Source of the DNA: Porphyridium purpureum
Lineage: Eukaryota; Rhodophyta; Bangiophyceae; Porphyridiales; Porphyridiaceae
Direction: 5' to 3'
Assembly (NCBI GenBank): GCA_008690995.1
Contig: VRMN01000009.1
Span: forward strand, 248,001-312,000
Length of the DNA: 64,000 bases
The position numbers were made by a program, and so were the translations under genes. Positions 29,216-38,308 of the stretch are shown here, in pieces (within the stretch, counting starts at the first letter, position 1; each line of letters opens with the position of its first letter). A model generated the notes under the pieces. That model made no database searches. It was not told the origin of the DNA and was given only the letters and a program-made list of their open reading frames with translations.

Positions 29216-30214
29216 TTAAAAACGGTTCTTCATTTCTCGTAGAGAAGCCATCGCTTCTTCTTCCGACTGCCACTGTGATCCATGACGTCCCGCGAGCTCC
29301 TGACACCGCATGAAAGGGTTGTACTGCAATTCGCCTCCCATGGTACTCGGAACCGTGAAGTCGCCGCGGGCAACTTGTTCCTTGGCCCATTCCAACATGC
29401 TATGCACTTTCTCATTTTCAGCCTCAACGTGTGCCGCAAACTTGAGATTCGAAATCGTGTATTCATGCCCACAAAATACTAGTGTATCGGCTGGCAACTT
29501 TCGCAACTTTGCCAGCGACGCGACCATGTCTTTTGCGCTTCCTTCGAAGAAGCGACCACAGCCGCCTATGAAGAGGGTATCGCCGCAGAAAAGTGCCGCA
29601 CCTGGTCCACTTGAACTCGGATTTGCGACTGTGAAGGACACGTGACCCCGCGTGTGGCAAGGGGTCAAAATTGCTCGGATTGAAAGTGAAGAATCTTTCA
29701 ATTTGTGTTCGTCGCCGTCCTTCATGTACACATTTGCAAACGGAATGTCCTCGCCAACACCACCAATGATCTCAAGGTCCTGTTTGCCCAGCAGCTGGCG
29801 GATCTCTGCGTTTCCTCCTGCATGGTCCCAGTGATGGTGAGTCGTGATCACACTCGTAATGCGATATCCTCGCGCATTCGCCTCCCTCACAACGACTTGC
29901 GGCTCTGCCGGATCTACCGCCGCGGCAGTTTTGCGGGCTCGGTCAATGACGAGATAACTGTAGTTGTCACTGAGAATAGGCACAGGCAAAACGGCCAACC
30001 TGTCTCCAAGAAGTACCTCTTGCCCGGCGCGCGTACCCAGCGCGAGCGGAGTCTCCCGACTGCTGCCATGCATACGCAAACTGCACCGCCTGACATCCGC
30101 ACCGCGCCTGAGAATGCGCTTGTGCCGCACAGTGCACGCTGCAGCGCAGGGCAGGATCTGCCGGTGACATGTGAAGGACCGGATTGCGCCGGGAATAAAT
30201 GCTCCCGGTGCCAT
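29216..30214 (-). CDS. GLO2: Hydroxyacylglutathione hydrolase (glyoxalase II)
   Basis: The product is a 332-residue metallo-beta-lactamase-fold enzyme that hydrolyses S-lactoylglutathione to lactate and glutathione, the second step of methylglyoxal detoxification. Seen: THHHWDHAGG (metal ligands His126, His128, Asp130, His131), His191 in HTRGHVSF, Asp212 in FCGDTLF, and His250 in FCGHEYT, the full two-metal set. The glutathione-binding C-terminus keeps LKFAAHVE and YNPFMR. The first 70 or so residues are rich in Arg, Ala and Cys, suggesting import into mitochondria or plastid. Confidence 0.94.
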   Translation of the reverse strand: MAPGAFIPGAIRSFTCHRQILPCAAACTVRHKRILRRGADVRRCSLRMHGSSRETPLALGTRAGQEVLLGDRLAVLPVPILSDNYSYLVIDRARKTAAAVDPAEPQVVVREANARGYRITSVITTHHHWDHAGGNAEIRQLLGKQDLEIIGGVGEDIPFANVYMKDGDEHKLKDSSLSIRAILTPCHTRGHVSFTVANPSSSGPGAALFCGDTLFIGGCGRFFEGSAKDMVASLAKLRKLPADTLVFCGHEYTISNLKFAAHVEAENEKVHSMLEWAKEQVARGDFTVPSTMGGELQYNPFMRCQELAGRHGSQWQSEEEAMASLREMKNRF

Positions 30215-30348
30215 CGCTACGCAGTGCTTCTTTCGGCCGACCCCACTTCACAAAGCCACGCATGCCCAATTACATTTATCAACAGAACCAGTTAGCTAGT
30301 GAGTCATCACGCGGATTTTGGAGGAACGTGTTCACGCATAAGCGCTTT

Positions 30349-31089
30349 TCACTCGACGTGAGACGGAAAGTAGCTCTTCATACCGGGCATTTTGAAATTC
30401 AGGGTGTCCAGCACCAGATCACATGCGCCTGTGTAAAGCGCGAGACATGCGGTTAGAATTCCGAAAGCACCACCAATCTGCTGGACAACGTGCGTGTAAA
30501 CGCCCGCAGCCAGGAGAATGAAAGTTATCGTTAGGGAGATAAACACAAGCTGCAGTGCCAGCGGTTTGTGGAGCGTGCCGAGTGTAAATGCAAAAGTTAT
30601 GACAGCCCACACACTCAACGCCACCACGGCAGAATCCTCGAATCCTTTTCCTGGGGTCACTATTGACTGCCCTACCAAAACCTGAGTCAACCCTTCTGCC
30701 ATCCAGAAGGTACCGTAGGAGGTGAAAGCGGAAGCCCCCAGCATATCCTTTCTAATGAAGGCCATGATGCCCGCCACGACTTGCGCAAGACCGCCGTAAA
30801 AGAACATGAAAGAAATAATGAAGCCAACACCACCAGTAGAAGCGTCAACAACTCCAGCATTCACAAAGGACAGGAGCATGGTGGTGAAGCCAAAACCAAA
30901 CAGACCAAGTGTCGCCGAGTTGGCGACGCGAGGGTCTTGTGTCTTCGCCGGGGCTAGCCCTGGTAAGCGTTCCTTTTCGGTAGGCTGAGCGTAAAGCGCC
31001 TTTTCAAGCCGTCGAACGCGTTCTAGTAAGTCTTGGTTCTCGTGAACGCTGCTGTCATGCGACAGTCCTGCCTCGACATCCTTCTCCAT
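30349..31089 (-). CDS. GPR1/FUN34/YaaH (SatP-type) acetate/succinate transporter
   Basis: The product is a 246-residue membrane protein with six predicted helices after a charged N-terminal segment of about 50 residues that may form a short coil. Seen: NSATLGLFGFGFTTM, the family's N(P/S)A(P/T)LGLFGF signature, then FFYGGLAQVVAGIMAF and FTSYGTFWMAEG, both characteristic of the family. Members form ring-shaped channels or carriers for acetate and succinate. Substrate choice cannot be read from the sequence. It lies 134 bp from the start of glyoxalase II on the same strand. Confidence 0.88.
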   Translation of the reverse strand: MEKDVEAGLSHDSSVHENQDLLERVRRLEKALYAQPTEKERLPGLAPAKTQDPRVANSATLGLFGFGFTTMLLSFVNAGVVDASTGGVGFIISFMFFYGGLAQVVAGIMAFIRKDMLGASAFTSYGTFWMAEGLTQVLVGQSIVTPGKGFEDSAVVALSVWAVITFAFTLGTLHKPLALQLVFISLTITFILLAAGVYTHVVQQIGGAFGILTACLALYTGACDLVLDTLNFKMPGMKSYFPSHVE

Positions 31090-33326
31090 GCTGCACGTGG
31101 TCTCGAGATGATCTGTTCAGGTCACGATCGTCTGCTCAAGTCACGTACAGAAAACCGCGAGCGTCCGTACCGTTCTCTCCGTGTCTGTTGGTGTCGATGT
31201 ATCTCTGTTCTGGTCTCTCGTTGCGCTCGTGCTGTGCCTGCTCGCGAAGAGGGCGAGCCGAGGCCGCCGTGCTCGACCCCGGCTTTAATGGCTCGCCAGC
31301 GGAAGGCCGGCCGCTCCGCTCGGCCCGAACGCCTGCGCACGCGAGTGCTTCAAACGCGGAATGCACGCAGCGCGTAAGTGTGGCCGCGAGTACAGTTCAG
31401 CCGCCCTGCGTGGCGCCACCGCGTCAGCGACCTGTGTAAGCTCGGTGTACCGCAGCGCCTGTGCGGCGCGTGGCGTGGAAGCGCGTCAGCCGTACCAGCG
31501 GCGGGTCGCGCGGAGGGTCATGTGTCTCGCTGGCGCCGTCCACGCTCACCGGCGCACTGGCCGAGGTATGCAGCATCCCAGCGCACCGCTGGTCACCGCA
31601 GCGCAACCTGGCGATCCAGCAAGTGCGCCATCTTACGCAGCACGCAGAGAAATCACCGCGTTCGAGCGCGATGTGGGCGCTGCCTGCGAGGCAGTGCCAG
31701 GGCATCGACTGGTCGGGGTAGAACAGACCACGAGCAGATGCGCTCACCCACTAGGCTGCAGACATAATCTCGTGCACTCTGCCATAACCACTGCACGCTG
31801 AAAAGAACTTGATGCGTGCAGCATAAGCATGCGCGAGTTCACGCATCCATGCAAACTGCCTTCTTCGCTGAACAGCATGATGGGACACGGCCGGTTTGAA
31901 GAGCAGCACTGTCTGGACGAGGTTGAGCTCCCATGCCACTCATCTCGAACACGGAGAATGTGCTTATCTATGTACTTTGTTCAAAGGAAGATCTCGCGCC
32001 TTCGCTTTCAGACTTCGACGAACCAATCTTGTCCACGTCTAGCTTGATTGTCGTCCATGCGACCGCATTCTCGTATCCGCCTGCATCAACGGGTAGATTC
32101 CGGCCAGAGAGACCCACATAGATTGATTTTTGATAGTACCTCTTGCTCACTCACTCTCTCCGCGTCTGCGGCAGTCTACACTGCTTTCATTTGCCAGTCT
32201 GCAACGTTTTCCCAGGCGTCCGTTCGACGCGGTCACATTTCGTACCAAACAGAGCATTGCAAAAACTGCTAGAACCGAACGGGAAAGCTGGGACGTGCAC
32301 TGCCCCGGGAAAATGATAAATTCGCGTTCTTGGTCGCGCTCGATGGTTGTGTGAGAGCCCGGGGCCTGTGTTTCTATGTGGTCGCGAGCAAGCGGCCCAT
32401 TCACGTGCTACTTTATGCGCTGCATCGTCTCAGCTCAGCTTTCGGCAACCAGCGATGTCCAGGTGGTAAAGTCAGCGTTCTGTAGATTGCGCATGAGAGA
32501 CGCTTTGCCGAGTGGACGCATCCTCTTTCCGCAGTCCCGGCCCAGCTTGGCAGAAGCATGAAAGAATTGCGCCTGCCGCGAACAAGGTCGCCAATGCTGT
32601 GACCGAGTAAATCCCAGGTGAGCTTCATGTTCATTTGTTTCCCGAAAGAATACAAGGACACACTTTCGCTTGTGCGCGCGATACCTTGGCGAATCGGGCG
32701 ATACTGGTCAGCGCACCCTTACAGTGCACTTTACTGTAAGCAGAACAGAGAACTGTACAAATTCGTTTCTACTGAAAAGTAAATCGCGTCGAAATCAGGA
32801 AACCTCCGAGCTGTGCGTCCATTGCGCTAAAGTCAATCCACACGTCGCTTGGTCTTCCATTGCTTCCCTGTACCCGCAGCCATTGAAGCAGCATCCGCCA
32901 CGCGACGACAAATGTATATCTCATGAAACGGGCGACCAGAATGGATAGAGTACAGAGTGATAGTCCACGAATCATCAAGTATGCAGGAACCCACATCTAC
33001 AAGGAAAAGGATAGGTCAGTAGATGGACAACAGCATGGGGAAAGAGAGTAGCGGTTTGCTGGCAATTTCACGATCATGGAGACTTGACACAATTAAAGTT
33101 TTCTCATTGCGTATTGGTCTAGACAAATGAAAGTCCCGCGTGGCCCCGAAGAAGGAAACAACCGAATCACCGAGGGCGAATATATCATCAGTTCGTGACA
33201 ATCAATTAAAATCAAATATTATTGCGTACAGCTTTAGCCAAAAACGTTAAGTTGGTACTATTTCGTTCAAGTTGACGATTTTTGCGCGAAAAAGTTATAA
33301 ACGAGCAAAAAGAAAGGAAGTTCACA
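31090..33326. other. Gene-poor region upstream of the retrotransposon
   Basis: This is 2.2 kb in which base composition changes from GC-rich (to about 31.8 kb) to AT-rich (from about 33.0 kb). Only short frames occur; none has a recognisable domain. A GTACAGT motif lies at 31390-31396, 301 bp before the SatP-type start, and an ACTGTAC at 32754-32760. Confidence 0.45.
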
Positions 33327-33331
33327 GAATT
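33327..33331. repeat. Target-site duplication, left copy
   Basis: The 5-bp sequence GAATT directly borders the left LTR and is repeated at 38304-38308. Five bases is the usual duplication length for copia-type elements. Confidence 0.8.
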
Positions 33332-33657
33332 TATTAAAAGGTCTGATGTATCGGGGAGTCTTTGTGACTCGTCACTAACGCAGTTGCGTGTCCCCTTCGT
33401 CGCCCTTGCAACTAACCTTACCTTCGTCATCCGGGGACTCCGAGCCTCGGCCATCGCTAAGCTCTTCATATAGGCAATCGTAGTGCTTTCACTAGTGAGA
33501 TTGCCAACTGTACCTCCAGGGCAAAAAACCCTTATTTACTATAAGTTGGAGAAATACAGAAAGTTGGAGAAATACAGAAAGTTGGAGCTGAAACATTCCC
33601 CATGGTATTACTACTTTACCTGGGGAGGGAATCTACCGAAACCCTGGATTCATAACA
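33332..33657 (-). repeat. 3' LTR (left copy)
   Basis: This is 326 bp, nearly identical to the right copy. On the minus strand it begins TGTTATG and ends TTTTAATA, an imperfect inverted end pair. It includes a direct repeat of GTTGGAGAAATACAGAAA (33545-33562, 33563-33580) followed by a partial third unit. Confidence 0.92.
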
Positions 33658-33696
33658 CTCCCACGCAGCGACAACTTTTCGTCATGCCTTCCACCT

Positions 33697-36600
33697 CTAT
33701 CTCGAATTTTCAAGACAAGCAACACCCAATAAGGTTTTGCATTTCAAAAACATTTCTCGAGGAACCACTTTGGTTAGGAAATCTGCTGCCTGATCTGATG
33801 TGCGAATGTAAATAGCCTTGACTATTCCCCGTTGCTGACATTCGCGAGCATAGTGCTTTCTCACGTCAATGTGCTTCGACCTTTCGTGCACAATCGGGTT
33901 CTCACTCAGTTTCAGTGCAGCATCATTGTCACAAAACATTGGAATCGATTTCGACTTGAATCCTAGGAATTCCATGAGATATTGAAACCACTGGGCTTCT
34001 TTACATGCATCCGAGAGAGCCATGTACTCTGCTTCGGTTGTGGACAGCGCCACAGTTGGTTGTAGCCTGGATTTCCAGGAGACAACTGATCCATTGATCG
34101 TGAAAGCATATCCGGTGGTTGACCTTCGCGTTCGAAGATCACTAGCATAGTCTGAATCAACGTAACCAATTAGGTCGGAGTTGCCATTTGAGCTAAATTG
34201 GAGACCATAATTTATGGTTCCTTTAAGATATCGCAGCACTCCCTTTGCCGCATTCCAATGGGATTCATTGGCATTTGCCATTGATCGTGCAAGCACTCCC
34301 ACGGCGAAGGAAATATCCGGACGCGTGCAAGTGCACAAATACATTAGTGCTCCCACGAGTTCCATGTAAGGCATCTTGCATGGTTCTGCAGTAGCAGTAT
34401 ACCACTTCGTATCCTTTTCCATGGGAAGCTTCCTTGGATTCGCCGATTCCATTCCGAACCTTTCCAGGATGGTTTGGACATACAAGCTTTGATTAAGTCT
34501 GATAATGCCATTCCTTTGATCATAATCAAGAGTGTAGCCGGCAAATTTTTGCTTGACCACTTGCCCAAGATCCCTGACTTCAAACTTGCCTTGCAAATGC
34601 AGAAGCACTTCATTTGAAGTAACTTCGTCTTCACCTATGAAGACCAAGTCATCGACGTAAATCATGATATACGGACCATTTGGACCCTTAGAAAACAGAC
34701 AAGGATCTGCCGTACTTTCGGAAAAATTGATTTCTTTAAGTGCTTGCACAAGAACTTGATTCCAAGCTCGAGATGCCTGCTTCAATCCATAGATTGCTTT
34801 ACGCAGTTTCAGGACTTTTCCTCCTTCATGTACGAATCCAGGAGGCTGTTCCATGAAAATTTCTTCATGAAGTTCTCCATTGAGAAACGCAGTCACCACA
34901 TCGAAAAGTCGAATTTTCAACTTTCTTGCAGCTGCTACTGCCAGGACCGTTCGAATAGTGTTGTGTCGCACAACAGGGCTGAACACTTCGTCGTAGTCCA
35001 AACCAGGTTTCTGAGTGAAACCTTTTGCGACAAGTCGACACTTGAACCGATCAATTTGTCCGTTGACATTATATTTGATCTTAAAAACCCATTTGCATCT
35101 GACAGGAATTCGGTCCTGTGGACGATCGACGAGCTCCCACGTGCATTTGCCAGTGAGAGATTCCAATTCTCTATTCAGAGCTTCCAGCCATTGCTCAGAG
35201 AAGTCACCCTTTAGTGCTTCTTCGACTGACCGAGGTTCAGAAACGGTGGAAATTATTCCAACGAATTGATTTGCGACATATCCACTGTCTTGACTTTCGT
35301 CATCCTCAGTATTCCCAAAGTTTCCATTTGGAGCCTTTTGGAACCCTAAATCTTTCGAATTATTCTGAACTTTTTCCAGAAACGTTTCTCCGATTTCATT
35401 TGAAATAGAATATTCCTGACTGCGATCATCCATTTGTCGAGTGGAATCTGTTTCAAAATTTTTTGACGCGATTTGAGACTTTTCATCAAACGACTTCGAG
35501 AAATCTTTTGGAAACAACTCTTCGACAATTTTATCGAAGTTGGAAAAATATTCCGAATCGTGGATTTCATGTTCATGAACATCTATTCCAACGACAGACT
35601 CATCGAAAGTGACATTTCGACTTTCAACGACCGTGCCATCCGATAGAAGAATGCGATAAACGGAATGGACATTTCCATAACCGACCAAGCATCCAATTGC
35701 AGATCTTGTTTCTAGTTTTCCTCGCAATTGCTTAGGAATATGAACAAACGCTCTCGATCCGTAGATTCTGAGATTGCTGAGATCTGGCCTTTGCCTGAAT
35801 GCAATTTCTATCGGCGTTTTCCCGCGATTATTTGAAATGCGATTTCGCAAATAATTCGCAGTCAACAAAGCATTACTCCAATTTTCCAAAGGTAGATTAC
35901 TATCAAACAATAAGCTTCGAACCTTTTCGAGTAATGTCCGATTCATGCGTTCAGCCATACCATTAAGTTCTGGCGTGTAAGCAGAGGTATTTTCCCAAGT
36001 AATTCCAGAGTCTTCGAGATGCCTTTGCACATAAAGGCTTGCGAATTCGCCACCTTTGTCGGACCGAACTCTTTTTGCCTTTGCACCAAGAGTCGTTTCG
36101 AGATATTTAAGTGTGCGCAGTAACATTTCACCCGCTTCACTTTTTCGCTCGAGCAAGTGGACGACACTCAAACTTGAGCATTCGTCGACGACAACTAGAA
36201 AATATCGATGGTCGTCAAAACTCGAAGGAGTGAGTGGTCCGCATACATCAGTATGAAGGACTTCTCCCGGAACCGCCGAAATGGAATTCAATTTCCGCTT
36301 CTTAAAGGGAGTTCGTGTTCCCTTTGCCTTTTGGCAAATCACACAATGGTATTCATCCGGAACTTTTAAGTCCGCGGGAATTCCCTGTACACAATTTTGC
36401 GTATTTTTCAGACCAGCAAGTCCAGGATGACCAAGTCGACGGTGAAATAGCTCAAACTTATTTGAAGCTGTGATTGCATTTATTCTAGCGGCGGATAGTT
36501 TGATCATTAAATCACCATCCCCAACCGCTAGGACGGGCCCATCTGACCCAAAATGCAAAACAGATGAACTATCATCGTGTTTGAAGACACAGCCCTTTCT

Positions 36601-37974
36601 CGCTGCGACCTTTGTCGAAAGGAGATTTATGGGTGTGCTTTCGATCAACAAAACATTTTCAAGACGCAAGTCATTAAACTTGTCTTGAATAATTGTTTTG
36701 AGCATGACATCACCCATCAATGAAACTTCAACATGTTCCCCGTTGGCAACAGTAACAAGTGATTCATCAGAAGGTCTTTCATTCATTAGAATAGACCTAT
36801 CCCAAGTGATATGTCTGTCCGATCCAGAATCGAACATCCATTTGTGCGACTTGTGCTTGTGGGGCACAACAGAGACACAGATGGCATAGATGGAAGTGGT
36901 GGCTTTATTGATTGGTGCAGGGGTCGCTGGGGGGCTAATCATGCGGATATCCAGAGAAGGGCCTTTTGGCACCACGCCCCTTCCCGCAACGCTATTCGCG
37001 TAGGCCTCCCACGACATCCAACCTGGCTCAATGGCTGCCTTTGCCGCCGGAGCCGGTGGTTTCGTCACCTTGGTTTTTACCTGAACCACATTCACCCGCG
37101 CATTCGGCTTTCCGATGCCGCGTTTCACTGCCTCCGGGTCTGCTGCGCCACTCGCACCAGCAGCCTTGTCGCGCAAGTCATTCTTGCGCTTAAAGCAACG
37201 CTTCGTCTCGTGCCCAACCTTGTGGCAGTAGCCACACTTCAGGTTCTCCTTGACGAGTGCCGTCTTCACGACACCCGCTGAGCGATCACGCTGCTGTTGC
37301 TGCGGACGCTGGGACACCGCCATTGCGATGGGCGGGGGCTCATCTGCCAACGTGCGCTCGAGCGCTTTTCCGGCCTCCAGCTGGAGCAGTTGCAGCCGAG
37401 CTGCGGAGACCGTGGGCGCCGAATGCAGCAGGTAGTCCTTCGACCCCTGAAACTCTTTGCGGAGCCCGATCACCAGATAACGCACGACATGGTCCTCGGG
37501 AACTTGCTCACCGATCGAGACAAGCTTGTCCCACAGACCGATTCCGCGATCCAAGTACTCGGCCATTGCCTCGTTCTTGTTCTGGACAATGCGCTCCAGC
37601 GCCATGCGAAACGCGAACTTCTGCGCCGACAGTTGATCGTGCGCATAATTCGCCACCGCGGACCAACCGTCCGCCGACGACTTATCGCGGACGAGACGGT
37701 CGTACCTGTTCTCCAAGACCCCGGACAGAAAGAACTGTCCCGCCAGGTCCGCATCGTCCCACTCTTCTGCCGTCATCCCGGTAGTTGCACGCGACGACGA
37801 CGATGGGCGAACGACCATCCCCGCAACGACGGGCCACAGCTTCACCACACGCAACGCGAGCTTCGTGCGGCGTGCCCAAATGTCGTAATTCTCGCCATTG
37901 AACTTTTCCACGCCGTTCGCAAGCGCGGACAGCTTCGACGCATCAAACGTAAACGCCATCGCGTCTGGGCTCAT
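33697..37974 (-). CDS. Gag-pol polyprotein of the copia-type element
   Basis: This is a single 1425-residue frame. In order: a gag region of about 240 residues, a CCHC zinc knuckle (CGYCHKVGHETKRC), an aspartic protease site (FDSGSDRHIT), an integrase with zinc-binding His/Cys residues and acidic catalytic residues (HTDVCGPL, RSDKGGEF), a reverse transcriptase with YVDDL, and an RNase H with STTEAEYMAL. Integrase before reverse transcriptase defines the copia order. The first ATG lies inside the primer-binding region; a second in-frame ATG lies 15 bases further in. The frame looks whole. As in the family, a single frame implies that gag-to-pol ratio is set by means other than frameshifting (inference). 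Confidence 0.93.
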   Translation of the reverse strand: MSPDAMAFTFDASKLSALANGVEKFNGENYDIWARRTKLALRVVKLWPVVAGMVVRPSSSSRATTGMTAEEWDDADLAGQFFLSGVLENRYDRLVRDKSSADGWSAVANYAHDQLSAQKFAFRMALERIVQNKNEAMAEYLDRGIGLWDKLVSIGEQVPEDHVVRYLVIGLRKEFQGSKDYLLHSAPTVSAARLQLLQLEAGKALERTLADEPPPIAMAVSQRPQQQQRDRSAGVVKTALVKENLKCGYCHKVGHETKRCFKRKNDLRDKAAGASGAADPEAVKRGIGKPNARVNVVQVKTKVTKPPAPAAKAAIEPGWMSWEAYANSVAGRGVVPKGPSLDIRMISPPATPAPINKATTSIYAICVSVVPHKHKSHKWMFDSGSDRHITWDRSILMNERPSDESLVTVANGEHVEVSLMGDVMLKTIIQDKFNDLRLENVLLIESTPINLLSTKVAARKGCVFKHDDSSSVLHFGSDGPVLAVGDGDLMIKLSAARINAITASNKFELFHRRLGHPGLAGLKNTQNCVQGIPADLKVPDEYHCVICQKAKGTRTPFKKRKLNSISAVPGEVLHTDVCGPLTPSSFDDHRYFLVVVDECSSLSVVHLLERKSEAGEMLLRTLKYLETTLGAKAKRVRSDKGGEFASLYVQRHLEDSGITWENTSAYTPELNGMAERMNRTLLEKVRSLLFDSNLPLENWSNALLTANYLRNRISNNRGKTPIEIAFRQRPDLSNLRIYGSRAFVHIPKQLRGKLETRSAIGCLVGYGNVHSVYRILLSDGTVVESRNVTFDESVVGIDVHEHEIHDSEYFSNFDKIVEELFPKDFSKSFDEKSQIASKNFETDSTRQMDDRSQEYSISNEIGETFLEKVQNNSKDLGFQKAPNGNFGNTEDDESQDSGYVANQFVGIISTVSEPRSVEEALKGDFSEQWLEALNRELESLTGKCTWELVDRPQDRIPVRCKWVFKIKYNVNGQIDRFKCRLVAKGFTQKPGLDYDEVFSPVVRHNTIRTVLAVAAARKLKIRLFDVVTAFLNGELHEEIFMEQPPGFVHEGGKVLKLRKAIYGLKQASRAWNQVLVQALKEINFSESTADPCLFSKGPNGPYIMIYVDDLVFIGEDEVTSNEVLLHLQGKFEVRDLGQVVKQKFAGYTLDYDQRNGIIRLNQSLYVQTILERFGMESANPRKLPMEKDTKWYTATAEPCKMPYMELVGALMYLCTCTRPDISFAVGVLARSMANANESHWNAAKGVLRYLKGTINYGLQFSSNGNSDLIGYVDSDYASDLRTRRSTTGYAFTINGSVVSWKSRLQPTVALSTTEAEYMALSDACKEAQWFQYLMEFLGFKSKSIPMFCDNDAALKLSENPIVHERSKHIDVRKHYARECQQRGIVKAIYIRTSDQAADFLTKVVPREMFLKCKTLLGVACLENSR

Positions 37975-37978
37975 AACC

Positions 37979-38303
37979 TATTAAAAGGTCTGATGTATCG
38001 GGGAGTCTTTGTGACTCGTCACTAACGCAGTTGCGTGTCCCCTTCGTCGCCCTTGCAACTAACCTTACCTTCGTCATCCGGGGACTCCGAGCCTCGGCCA
38101 TCGCTAAGCTCTTCATATAGGCAATCGTAGTGCTTTCACTAGTGAGATTGCCAACTGTACCTCCAGGGCAAAAACCCTTATTTACTATAAGTTGGAGAAA
38201 TACAGAAAGTTGGAGAAATACAGAAAGTTGGAGCTGAAACATTCCCCATGGTATTACTACTTTACCTGGGGAGGGAATCTACCGAAACCCTGGATTCATA
38301 ACA
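37979..38303 (-). repeat. 5' LTR (right copy)
   Basis: This is 325 bp, nearly identical to the left copy; I see about one length difference in an A-run. It carries the same direct repeat at 38191-38226. The element's promoter should lie here by family analogy. Confidence 0.92.
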
Positions 38304-38308
38304 GAATT
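38304..38308. repeat. Target-site duplication, right copy
   Basis: GAATT directly follows the right LTR and matches 33327-33331. Confidence 0.8.

Larger units (their letters stand above)
33332..38303 (-). mobile_element. Copia-type (Pseudoviridae-like) LTR retrotransposon, young and apparently whole
   Basis: The element is 4972 bp long and lies on the minus strand, bounded by LTRs of about 325 bp and a 5-bp target duplication. It has one long gag-pol frame in copia order (protease, integrase, reverse transcriptase, RNase H). Directly inside the 5' LTR (right side), positions 37965-37978 read CTGGGCTCATAACC on the plus strand, which matches the anticodon stem-loop of initiator tRNA-Met; Drosophila copia and yeast Ty5 are known to prime from such half-tRNAs. 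A purine run (33658-33664, minus strand GTGGGAG) borders the 3' LTR. The two LTRs are almost identical, so insertion was very recent. It sits at the edge of an AT-rich gene-free stretch. Confidence 0.95.

Noticed and set aside
33212-33469. 85-residue minus-strand frame at the left LTR
   Set aside because: Most of it lies in the LTR and recurs in the other LTR; it is not a gene.
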